Positions 1-5,577 of a stretch of 5,642 nucleotides of DNA are shown here, piece by piece. Within the stretch, counting starts at the first letter, position 1, and each line of letters starts with the position of its first letter. The notes under the pieces are model-generated. The model was given only the letters and a program-made list of their open reading frames with translations. It had not been told where the DNA came from and did no database searches. This DNA comes from Clostridia bacterium (lineage in GTDB: Bacteria > Bacillota_A > Clostridia > Lachnospirales > Cellulosilyticaceae): positions 1 to 5,642 of the forward strand of contig JARBTY010000197.1 in assembly GCA_029239935.1 (NCBI GenBank), read 5' to 3'. The translations under genes and the position numbers were made by a program.

Positions 1-734
1 ATCCATCTTATTCCTTCACACTGTTTTTTTCAAAAGAGCAAACCTATATGAGTATTCAAACAGAAATACCAGCCCATCATTATGCAGCGGTGGCGATGGA
101 CCCGGAGTTTCCCCATGAGGAACCAGTGGACCATACTTTTATGCGGTATATAGCTATTTTTATTTCCAAATCTTTTTATCTCCAAGAACATCGTTTTTAT
201 AGCCATCAGAGCCCCAAAAACTATAAACTAGAGTCCTTTTTTGTAAGTAAACAAATAATGATAGCGGTCAAACAATTCATGACGGAATATGAAAATAAAC
301 AAAAAGGATATGAACAGGTCCAAGAAGCTCTTGTAAAGCTTATTACCCATCAGTTTATCAGAGCCCTAGAACATGTGGCGATCAATGATAAAGAGGATGC
401 TAAGGTCAATGAATGGGAGATTACAAGGGTCTTAGATTATATGCAGCAGCATTTTGGGGAAAAGCTGACCATCAGAGAGTTAGCAGAAAGTGTCAATATG
501 TCAGAATCTCATTTCATGAGGGTTTTTAAAAAACATATGCATTTGACCCCCATAAGCTATTTAACACAAATCAGAGTAGAAAAATCTAAAAAACTGCTGC
601 GGAGCAATAAAGAGAGTATCACAGAAATTGCATTGATATGCGGCTTTAACGGAGCAAGTCATTTTTCTGCAGTGTTTACGAAACAAATGAGAATAACACC
701 AACAGCTTACCGTGAACTTTATCAAAATCCATAA
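1..734 (+). CDS. AraC-family transcriptional regulator, 5' end cut by the window edge
   Basis: This is a transcription factor with the AraC/XylS double helix-turn-helix DNA-binding domain at its C-terminus. The reading frame is open from codon 3-5 to the TAA at 732-734. Counting from the internal ATG at 48, residues about 124-226 form the domain: HTH1 around 141-162 (TIRELAESVNMSESHFMRVF) and HTH2 around 190-212 (SITEIALICGFNGASHFSAVF), followed by the typical ITPTAYRE ending. The part before it (about 1-115) looks like the end of a small-ligand or cupin-type sensor region, with PEFPHEE and a helical linker. The ATG at 48 has no convincing ribosome binding site, and the 15 codons before it (PSYSFTLFFSKEQTY) read like protein, so I take the gene as starting outside the window. 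Family members usually run 260-300 residues, which fits a missing N-terminus. The target is unknown; the next gene, 138 nt downstream, is a possible one. Confidence 0.9.
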   Translation, partial: PSYSFTLFFSKEQTYMSIQTEIPAHHYAAVAMDPEFPHEEPVDHTFMRYIAIFISKSFYLQEHRFYSHQSPKNYKLESFFVSKQIMIAVKQFMTEYENKQKGYEQVQEALVKLITHQFIRALEHVAINDKEDAKVNEWEITRVLDYMQQHFGEKLTIRELAESVNMSESHFMRVFKKHMHLTPISYLTQIRVEKSKKLLRSNKESITEIALICGFNGASHFSAVFTKQMRITPTAYRELYQNP

Positions 735-735
735 C

Positions 736-764
736 TTGATAGCAAGAAGGTGATATTTTATAAA
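736..764 (+). promoter_or_regulatory. Candidate sigma-A promoter for the flavin-protein gene
   Basis: TTGATA at 736-741 and TATAAA at 759-764 each match the sigma-A consensus at 5 of 6 positions, with an ideal 17-bp spacer. The -35 begins two bases after the AraC-family stop codon. Transcription would start near 771, giving a leader of about 100 nt before the ATG at 873. This suggests the flavin-protein gene has its own promoter rather than relying on read-through. Confidence 0.6.
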
Positions 765-813
765 ACAGTGATAGGATTATACAATCCAAACCTCTTCTTT
801 GTAAGGTATATTT

Positions 814-840
814 AAGAAATAAAAGGGATCATTTCTTTTT
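814..840 (+). other. Weak AT-rich hairpin with T-run in the leader of the flavin-protein gene
   Basis: AAGAAAT (814-820) and ATTTCTT (831-837) are perfect 7-bp arms around a 10-nt loop, directly followed by more T residues to 840. It could be a weak terminator for the AraC-family gene or an attenuator in the leader of the next gene. The stem has only one G-C pair, so its activity is doubtful. A second small inverted repeat, GGATT(774-778)/AATCC(783-787), lies upstream in the same leader. Confidence 0.3.
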
Positions 841-872
841 ATATCAATCACTTAATTAAGGAGGGATTTAGG

Positions 873-1301
873 ATGACAGCGGAACAAATTTTTGAGTTAA
901 TAAGTAAACATCCAGCATTTTATATGGCTACAATAGAGGGGAATGAGCCAAGGGTAAGGGGCATGCTGCTTTATAAGGCAGATCAGGAAGGTATTGTTTT
1001 CCATACAGGTACGATGAAGGAGGTTTATAGACAGGTACTAGAGAATCCCCATACGGAATTATGTTTTCATACGGGGGCAATGCAGATTCGTATAAGAGGA
1101 GACCTGCAGGTTGTAGAGGACGAATCAGTAAAAGATGAAATCTCTAAGCATCCCTCAAGGAAATTTTTAACGGCTTGGAGGGAGAGCGGGCCTTTACAGA
1201 ATTTCTATGATACTTTTGTCGTTCTTAAGCTCCAAAAGGGTCTTGCAACAACCTGGACAATAGAAACCAACTTTGAGCCTAAAGCATTTATACAGCTGTA
1301 G
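873..1301 (+). CDS. Pyridoxamine 5'-phosphate oxidase-like (COG5015-type) flavin-binding protein
   Basis: This is a small (142-residue) cytoplasmic protein of the PNPOx-like split-barrel fold, a family that usually binds FMN or a related flavin and acts as an oxidoreductase or general stress protein; the exact substrate is not known. Family features seen are the N-terminal strand block FYMATIEGNEPRVRGMLLY (about 16-34), the FHTGTMKEVYRQVLENPHTELCF region (about 43-65) typical of the cofactor-contacting strand and helix, a barrel strand IRIRGDLQVV (72-81), and the C-terminal ending ATTWTIETNFEPKAFIQL, which I recognise from COG5015 members. It is much shorter than true PdxH (about 210 residues), so pyridoxal phosphate synthesis is unlikely. 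The ATG has a strong upstream AAGGAGG (860-866). The gene sits between its own promoter candidate and a strong terminator, so it appears to be monocistronic. Confidence 0.88.
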   Translation: MTAEQIFELISKHPAFYMATIEGNEPRVRGMLLYKADQEGIVFHTGTMKEVYRQVLENPHTELCFHTGAMQIRIRGDLQVVEDESVKDEISKHPSRKFLTAWRESGPLQNFYDTFVVLKLQKGLATTWTIETNFEPKAFIQL

Positions 1302-1320
1302 GTAGTTAGTAAGCAATAGA

Positions 1321-1374
1321 AAAATAGCGGGAAGTCGTCTGAAATGGGGTTAACAGACGACTTCCCGCTATTTT
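1321..1374 (+). terminator. Strong intrinsic terminator with a perfect 21-bp stem
   Basis: Positions 1321-1341 and 1354-1374 are perfect reverse complements around a 12-nt loop (1342-1353). The core arm contains AGCGGGAAGTCGTCTG. The stem starts with AAAA and ends with TTTT, so it can act in both directions. It starts 20 nt after the flavin-protein stop codon and ends that transcription unit, insulating the DeoR-family gene downstream. Confidence 0.93.
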
Positions 1375-1384
1375 AATCTGATTT

Positions 1385-1432
1385 AGGATTAGGAGAATAA
1401 TCCTGACTTTAGTATAAGGTAATTTGTATAAT
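1385..1432 (+). promoter_or_regulatory. Distal promoter candidate P1 of the DeoR-family gene, with inverted repeat at its -35
   Basis: A perfect TATAAT lies at 1427-1432, with CTGACT (4 of 6 to TTGACA) at 1403-1408 and an 18-bp spacer. Just upstream, AGGATTA (1385-1391) and TAATCCT (1398-1404) form a perfect 7-bp inverted repeat with a 6-nt centre. Its right arm overlaps the -35, as an operator would. Transcription would start near 1440, about 125 nt before the GTG at 1565. Which protein might bind the repeat is unknown. Confidence 0.45.
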
Positions 1433-1471
1433 GGTGCAATTATATATCACATTTTAGGATGTAATTAGGGT

Positions 1472-1509
1472 GTTAAATTTAGGTTAAACTTCAAGTCTTT
1501 TAGTCTAAC
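1472..1509 (+). promoter_or_regulatory. Candidate DeoR-type operator: repeated GTTAAA half-sites
   Basis: GTTAAA occurs at 1472-1477 and again at 1483-1488, exactly 11 bp apart, about one helical turn. An inverted relative, TCTAAC (reverse complement GTTAGA), lies at 1504-1509, so that GTTAAACT (1483-1490) and AGTCTAAC (1502-1509) form an inverted repeat matching at 7 of 8 positions. The cluster lies downstream of P1 and overlaps the -35 position of P2. The reverse complement of 1472-1488 resembles 2392-2408 upstream of the importer. Binding by the adjacent DeoR-family protein is inference. Confidence 0.45.
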
Positions 1510-1522
1510 AGAAAAATAATTG

Positions 1523-1531
1523 TGATAAAAT
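1523..1531 (+). promoter_or_regulatory. Proximal promoter candidate P2 of the DeoR-family gene (extended -10)
   Basis: TG (1523-1524) followed by one base and TAAAAT (1526-1531) makes an extended -10 element. The matching -35 position (about 1503-1509) is poor in consensus bases and is covered by the repeated operator candidate, which would suit a repressed promoter. Transcription would start near 1538, about 27 nt before the GTG start. Confidence 0.4.
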
Positions 1532-1550
1532 AGCTTTCATATACAGGTTA

Positions 1551-1559
1551 AAGGAGGGG
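1551..1559 (+). promoter_or_regulatory. Ribosome binding site supporting a GTG start
   Basis: AAGGAGGGG is a near-perfect Shine-Dalgarno sequence, with GGAGG (1553-1557) 7 nt before the GTG at 1565. No in-frame ATG fits better: the next one is inside the helix-turn-helix region. This decides the start of the DeoR-family protein. Confidence 0.85.
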
Positions 1560-1564
1560 TAAAG

Positions 1565-2362
1565 GTGAAAGCAACCGTTAGACGTGAACAAATACTTCAT
1601 TTGATTCGGATGCAAAATAGAGTGGATGTGTCTGAGCTTGCAGGGCTATTTGGAGTATGTATGGAGACGATAAGAAGGGATTTGGAGATCTTAGAGAAAA
1701 ACCATGAAGTTAAAAAGATTCATGGCGGTGCAATGAAACCCAAGACCTATACGATGGAAGAATATTTATTTGAAGCACGGGTTGGGGAACGGGCGGGAGA
1801 AAAAGATGAGATTGCTAAAGTGGCTGCAAGCTATATTAAAAATGGGGATGTTGTTGCACTGGAAAGTGGCACAACTGTACTGGCTGTTGTGCCCTATCTT
1901 AAAGATAAAGATATTACGATTGTAACCAATTCGATTCCTGTCATGAATTTGATTGTTTCACAAAAGCTTATGAATCTAAGTGGCAAGATTATTTTTTTAG
2001 GAGGAGAATTTAATAGAAGAAGCGTATCGGTTTACGGGGAACTTAGCATTCAGATGCTGGAAAAGATTCATATCTCCAAATCTTTTTTATCCAGTCAGGG
2101 ATTTACAGTGGATGAGGGACTAACCAATTATAATATGAGAGAATCGATATTTGCCCGGACATTGATTAACAGATCCGAAAAAAGTTTTTTGCTTTTAGAT
2201 AGTTCGAAGGTCAATAAAGACAGTTTTTATACAATAGCATCGGCAGATAAAGTAGATGTTATTATCTCTACAGCCCCTGCCCCGCAAAGGTTTTGGAGTA
2301 AAGTTCCTAATACAGCATGGGTACAGGTACCCACAAGTAAAGCCACAGTAAAGCCACAGTAA
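1565..2362 (+). CDS. DeoR/GlpR-family transcriptional repressor
   Basis: This is a 265-residue DeoR-family regulator; such proteins bind DNA near sugar-use genes and usually release it when a phosphorylated sugar intermediate binds. The N-terminal winged HTH covers about residues 5-57: RREQILHLI, the helix pair VDVSELAGLFG...ETIRRDLEILE, and the wing signature HGGAM (53-57). The C-terminal sugar-phosphate-isomerase-like sensor domain (about 80-235) shows the conserved ESGTT (100-104), VTNS (120-123), FLGGEFN (144-150) and LLDSSKV (210-216) motifs. Cys32 stands where most relatives have Ser, just before TIRRDL. The start is GTG with a strong ribosome binding site. The last ~25 residues (from about 240) lie beyond the sensor domain, and the end is encoded within the duplicated arm of a terminator hairpin. 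It precedes the ABC importer by 93 nt in the same direction, so it is the likely regulator of that operon. The effector is unknown. Confidence 0.93.
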   Translation: MKATVRREQILHLIRMQNRVDVSELAGLFGVCMETIRRDLEILEKNHEVKKIHGGAMKPKTYTMEEYLFEARVGERAGEKDEIAKVAASYIKNGDVVALESGTTVLAVVPYLKDKDITIVTNSIPVMNLIVSQKLMNLSGKIIFLGGEFNRRSVSVYGELSIQMLEKIHISKSFLSSQGFTVDEGLTNYNMRESIFARTLINRSEKSFLLLDSSKVNKDSFYTIASADKVDVIISTAPAPQRFWSKVPNTAWVQVPTSKATVKPQ

Positions 2363-2388
2363 ACACTGGTTTTACAGTGGCTTTACTT
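2335..2388 (+). terminator. Intrinsic terminator overlapping the DeoR-family stop codon, with two alternative left arms
   Basis: The compact form pairs 2347-2357 with 2377-2387 (11 bp), then an A-A mismatch, then GTAAA (2359-2363) with TTTAC (2371-2375) around a 7-nt loop. The alternative form pairs AAGTAAAGCCAC (2335-2346) with GTGGCTTTACTT (2377-2388) and loops out the second repeat copy. The downstream tail TATATTT is only moderately T-rich, so some read-through into the importer operon is plausible. Confidence 0.7.
2337..2358 (+). repeat. 11-bp tandem duplication at the 3' end of the DeoR-family gene
   Basis: GTAAAGCCACA at 2337-2347 is repeated exactly at 2348-2358, followed by a partial third copy (GTAAA, 2359-2363). 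The unit is not a multiple of three, so the second copy shifts the frame and places the TAA stop at 2360-2362. Both copies can pair with the same right arm of the downstream terminator. It looks like a small slippage duplication; only two full copies are present. Confidence 0.9.
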
Positions 2389-2391
2389 ATA

Positions 2392-2435
2392 TTTAACCTA
2401 TCTTTTACAAATGTCTTCTATACTGACACTATAAA
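2392..2435 (+). promoter_or_regulatory. Candidate promoter and operator region of the importer operon
   Basis: TTTAACCTATCTTTTAC (2392-2408) matches the reverse complement of 1472-1488 at 14 of 17 positions, with TTTAAC/TTTTAC half-sites 11 bp apart in both. Possible -10 boxes follow at 2419-2424 (TATACT) and 2430-2435 (TATAAA). No -35 with good spacing was found: TTTACA at 2404-2409 is 20 bp from TATAAA. The promoter may therefore be weak or regulator-dependent, and the exact start is uncertain. Confidence 0.4.
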
Positions 2436-2455
2436 GTAAATGAAGGAGGAAGTTC

Positions 2456-3334
2456 ATGGCGGAATCAAGTTACAAAAAAATAGGCCTTATCTTAATGTTT
2501 ACCCTTCCTTTTTTAATACCATTAGTCATATTTTGGGTGATACCACTTTTTGCCGCTGGGTATATTAGTCTGACAGATTGGGATATGATTAGGCCTGATT
2601 ATAATAGGGTAGGATTTAGTAACTACATAGCGTTATTTAAGGATGTTGATTTCTACAAGGCTTTATGGCATACCATCGTTTTTAGCGTAGGCGTCATTGT
2701 CCCTACTATTATTTTAGGGTTGGGAGCCAGCCTATTACTCCAAAAGCCGTTTAGAGGGGCTGCTGTTTATAAGATGATTATCTTCTCACCTTGGATTACA
2801 CCGATGGTTGCAGTGTCCATTGTATGGTCATGGATTTTTGAACCTGATACAGGATTTGCAAATTATCTTTTAAGCTTTTTGGGTCAACCAGGTCTTGAAT
2901 GGCTGAAGAGCTCCAAAACAGCACTTTTGGCTGTTATCATTGTGACGATTTGGAAGGGTCTTGGGTGGACGATGATTTTTTATTTAGGAGCGTTAGAAAA
3001 AGTGCCTGACACTGTCTACGAAGCGGCAGATGTAGATGGCTCTAATTACTTGACAACCTTGACGCACATAACAATACCGCTTATTTCTCCTACCACCTTA
3101 TTTTTGGTCGTTATCAATCTTATCAATACCATTCAGGCTTTTGACCAAATCAAGGTACTCACAGAGGGAGGACCGGCAGGCAGTACAAGGACCTTACTTT
3201 ATATGTATTATCAGAAGGCTTTTGAAAACTTTGAAGTAGGTATGGCCTCCGCTTTGTCTATTATTATTCTTCTTATTATTCTTGTTTTATCGCTTGTGAA
3301 TAACTATTTTTCAAAAAAATGGATTTATTATTAG
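2456..3334 (+). CDS. Carbohydrate ABC transporter permease, MalF/UgpA type
   Basis: This is the first of the two inner-membrane subunits of a CUT1-type sugar importer (292 residues). Six hydrophobic segments are visible at roughly residues 9-34, 70-95, 104-127, 156-178, 210-230 and 262-283. The cytoplasmic coupling loop that contacts the ATPase is the EAA motif at 189-208 (EAADVDGSNYLTTLTHITIP), close to the family form EAAxxDGAxxxxxFxxITLP. Segments such as LTDWD near 39-43 and TEGGPAGSTRTLLYMYYQKAF near 236-256 are also typical. At 292 residues with one short N-terminal tail it is UgpA-like rather than the longer enteric MalF. The ATG has AAGGAGG (2443-2449) at good spacing. It is followed after 12 nt by the partner permease, with which it should form a heterodimer. 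The sugar transported cannot be told from the permease. Confidence 0.95.
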   Translation: MAESSYKKIGLILMFTLPFLIPLVIFWVIPLFAAGYISLTDWDMIRPDYNRVGFSNYIALFKDVDFYKALWHTIVFSVGVIVPTIILGLGASLLLQKPFRGAAVYKMIIFSPWITPMVAVSIVWSWIFEPDTGFANYLLSFLGQPGLEWLKSSKTALLAVIIVTIWKGLGWTMIFYLGALEKVPDTVYEAADVDGSNYLTTLTHITIPLISPTTLFLVVINLINTIQAFDQIKVLTEGGPAGSTRTLLYMYYQKAFENFEVGMASALSIIILLIILVLSLVNNYFSKKWIYY

Positions 3335-3346
3335 GAGCTGAGTAAG

Positions 3347-4171
3347 ATGACGGGCAAAACATTTTTCAAACATATCCTTTTGATGGGACTGAGTATAGTG
3401 ATGGGTTTTCCATTTGTTTGGATGCTTATGGGAGCTTTTAAAACCAATTATGAAATTTGGAATGAACCTTTTAAACTGATACCTAATAGTTTCGATTGGA
3501 GCGTTTTTTATGAGACACTCACCCAGGCTCCGTTTATACCTTACATATTTAACAGCGTTTATACTTCTTTGGCAGCGACAATACTTGTACTTATTAATTC
3601 AGCAATGTTTGCGTATGCAGTAACTAAAATCAAGTTTAAAGGCTCCGAATTATTATTTTGGATCGTGATAGGGATTTATATGCTGCCGGTAGCAGTAACC
3701 TACGTACCTGGGTATATTATTCTTTCAAGAATGGGGCTTTTGGATTCTCATATAGGACTGATCATTTCATGGGCAGCAAGCGTATTTGGCGTATTTTATT
3801 TTAGACAAAACTTTATAAAGATTAACGACAGTTTAATTGATGCAGCACGGATTGATGGAAGTAGTGAATGGCAAGTACTGTGGAACATTATTTTTCCTAA
3901 TACGAGAGCCTGTTTTATTACATTAGGCATATTGACTTTTATTGGTAACTACAATAGCTACATGTGGCCGTCACTAGTGATGAAATCTAAAGAAAAAACA
4001 CTGATTTCAAATGGACTCATTCAATTCTTTTTTCAGGAAGGCGGCTATGGTATGAACTGGTCAAAAGTAATGGTCGGCAGTACCCTTACGATTATGCCGT
4101 TAGTGATTGGATTTGTTGTTTTGCAAAAGTGGTTTGTTACCAGTATTAATGATACCGGGGTTAAAGAATAA
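3347..4171 (+). CDS. Carbohydrate ABC transporter permease, MalG/UgpE type
   Basis: This is the second membrane subunit of the importer (274 residues). Hydrophobic segments lie at roughly residues 9-30, 68-92, 102-125, 134-155, 188-208 and 241-262. The N-terminal FPFVWMLMGAFKTNYEI is typical of the MalG/UgpE side. The EAA coupling loop at 165-184 reads DAARIDGSSEWQVLWNIIFP, with the family's usual D-A-A-x-x-D-G core. The NYNSYMWPSLV block (201-211) is the common N-x-x-x-x-W-P-L signature after that loop. The ribosome binding site AGGAG (3333-3337) overlaps the stop codon of the upstream permease, so translation of the two is probably coupled. It ends with TAA at 4169-4171, 36 nt before the solute-binding protein gene. 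Confidence 0.95.
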   Translation: MTGKTFFKHILLMGLSIVMGFPFVWMLMGAFKTNYEIWNEPFKLIPNSFDWSVFYETLTQAPFIPYIFNSVYTSLAATILVLINSAMFAYAVTKIKFKGSELLFWIVIGIYMLPVAVTYVPGYIILSRMGLLDSHIGLIISWAASVFGVFYFRQNFIKINDSLIDAARIDGSSEWQVLWNIIFPNTRACFITLGILTFIGNYNSYMWPSLVMKSKEKTLISNGLIQFFFQEGGYGMNWSKVMVGSTLTIMPLVIGFVVLQKWFVTSINDTGVKE

Positions 4172-4194
4172 CATATTTTATTGATATTAAAGAC

Positions 4195-4200
4195 GAGGAG
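4195..4200 (+). promoter_or_regulatory. Ribosome binding site that fixes the solute-binding protein start
   Basis: GAGGAG lies 7 nt before the ATG at 4208 but only 1 nt before the ATG at 4202, and it is inside the frame extension from the TTG at 4181. Spacing therefore favours 4208, which also gives a normal lipoprotein signal peptide (MKLIKK followed by a hydrophobic stretch). Confidence 0.8.
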
Positions 4201-4207
4201 AATGAAT

Positions 4208-5554
4208 ATGAAACTTATTAAAAAAGTTGGCTTAGGTGTTATGGCTGTTTCGTTAGCAATGAATGCAGTAGCGTGCAGCAAGGTTCAAACAAGTAATGAA
4301 GGAACTGCTTCTACAGCGGTAGAGACAAAAGCTTCTGATCAGCCTATAGAGATTGAGTTTTGGTATGGACTTGGAGGGGCACTTGGAGAGAACATGCAAA
4401 AGATAGTAGATGATTTTAACAGCAGTCAGACAAACATTGTTATTAAGACAGCTGTTCAAGGAGACTATGAAGAGACTATGCAAAAATTACAGGCAGCATT
4501 TGCAGACGGCAATGTACCTGAGGTGGTTGTACTAAATAGTGAAAGGGCAGATGGTATTGCCCGTAACGGCATGGCCTACTCTTTCCAACCTTTTATTGAT
4601 GAGGATCCAACATTTAATATAGATGACCTTGTAAGTGCTTTTAGAAATCAAGGAACTTATAACAATGAGCTTGTAACAATGCCGGCATATGGCACAACTC
4701 AGGTTCTTTATTATAACAAGGCTGTACTGGAGGAAAACGGATTTACAGAAGCAGACCTAATCAGCTGGCAGGATCTTGCAGAAGTGGCCAAAAAGGTAGC
4801 TCAGGTAGATGCCAGCGGCAAGGTGACTTATGCAGGATGGGAACCCATGTGGGGAGCTTACAATATGATGGATGCTGTATTTGCAGCAGGCGGTCAAGTA
4901 ATTTCTGATGATGGCAAAAAAGTGATGATTAATGATGAAAAATGGGTAGAAGTGTGGGAACAGTTCAGAAAGTGGATACATGAAGATAAAATTATGAAAG
5001 TGCAGTATGGCGGACAAGGCTGGGAATATTGGTATAAAACCATAGATGATGTTATGCAGGATCGTGCTTTAGGCTATACGGGTTCAGCGGGAGATCAAGG
5101 TGATCTGGATTTTGAAAAGCTTGCTGCGGCAGTACAGCCAGGATGGAATGGCAGACCTGCAAAAGCGATGGCAGGGGCACAGATGTATGTGATGCCAAAA
5201 GGCAGACAGTCAGAAGAACAAAACAAGGCAGCTTATGAATTCGTTAAATTCGCTACAAATGCTGAAAATACAGCACGTTGGGCGATGAATACAGGGTATA
5301 TAGCGGTACGTAATTCTGCGGCAGAGGTAGATTTTTATAAAGAATATTTAGAGCAAAATCCACAGGCCAAAGTACCAATGATTCAGGCAGATGCCTTTTC
5401 AAGTGTTGACTTCATTGACCCTACAGGGGGGAAAATATATGACGCACTTAAAATAGCAGTTGATAAGGTACAGATTGAAAATATAGATGCTAAAACAGCA
5501 TTAGATGAGGCCAGCAAAAAAGCGCAGGCGGAGCTTGATAAAATCATTCAGTAA
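4208..5554 (+). CDS. Sugar ABC transporter solute-binding lipoprotein, UgpB-like (family 1)
   Basis: This is the extracellular binding subunit of the importer, 448 residues from the chosen ATG. Residues 1-22 are a lipoprotein signal peptide (MKLIKK, then a hydrophobic core), and the lipobox AVAC puts the lipidated cysteine at Cys23. A polar linker (24-44, rich in Ser, Thr and Glu) tethers the ligand domain. UgpB-like features are IEIEFWYGLGGALGE (47-61), DDFNSSQ (68-74), QGDYEETMQKLQAAFADGNVPEV (84-106), VLYYNKAVLEENGF (166-179) and NTGYIAVRNSA (361-371). Several Trp and Tyr residues (WEPMWGAYN, 211-219; WEYWYK, 272-277) could stack on sugar rings. UgpB itself binds glycerol-3-phosphate, but Bacillota relatives carry many different sugars or glycerol phosphodiesters, so the ligand is open. 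The gene comes after both permeases, not before them. No terminator follows it. Confidence 0.94.
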   Translation: MKLIKKVGLGVMAVSLAMNAVACSKVQTSNEGTASTAVETKASDQPIEIEFWYGLGGALGENMQKIVDDFNSSQTNIVIKTAVQGDYEETMQKLQAAFADGNVPEVVVLNSERADGIARNGMAYSFQPFIDEDPTFNIDDLVSAFRNQGTYNNELVTMPAYGTTQVLYYNKAVLEENGFTEADLISWQDLAEVAKKVAQVDASGKVTYAGWEPMWGAYNMMDAVFAAGGQVISDDGKKVMINDEKWVEVWEQFRKWIHEDKIMKVQYGGQGWEYWYKTIDDVMQDRALGYTGSAGDQGDLDFEKLAAAVQPGWNGRPAKAMAGAQMYVMPKGRQSEEQNKAAYEFVKFATNAENTARWAMNTGYIAVRNSAAEVDFYKEYLEQNPQAKVPMIQADAFSSVDFIDPTGGKIYDALKIAVDKVQIENIDAKTALDEASKKAQAELDKIIQ

Positions 5555-5577
5555 AATAAAAGGAGAACATAAAGGCT

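Noticed and set aside
1302..1564. Small gene, tRNA or regulatory RNA in the largest intergenic gap
   Set aside because: The gap holds a terminator, promoter elements and repeats; I found no tRNA-like fold or convincing small open frame with a ribosome binding site other than that of the DeoR-family gene.
2337..2363. CRISPR-like or VNTR array
   Set aside because: There are only two full 11-bp copies in direct contact without spacers; a simple tandem duplication explains them.
2404..2435. Promoter TTTACA (2404-2409) with TATAAA (2430-2435)
   Set aside because: Both boxes match consensus well, but the 20-bp spacer is outside the usual 16-18 bp range, so I did not call it as a firm promoter.
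4181..4207. TTG start (4181) or ATG start (4202) for the binding protein
   Set aside because: The ribosome binding site GAGGAG at 4195-4200 lies within or too close to these starts, while ATG 4208 has 7-nt spacing and gives a standard lipoprotein signal peptide.
4045..4281. Minus-strand open frame of 78 codons
   Set aside because: It lies across the end of the second permease gene and the start of the binding protein gene, both strongly supported on the + strand; it has no recognisable domain and looks like a chance frame.
4253..4483. Minus-strand open frame of 76 codons
   Set aside because: It is entirely opposite the binding protein coding region and has a Cys- and Ser-rich composition typical of antisense translation, with no family match I recognise.
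4757..5017. Minus-strand open frame of 86 codons
   Set aside because: It is fully inside the binding protein gene, His- and Phe-rich as expected for an antisense shadow, with no sign of a real protein.
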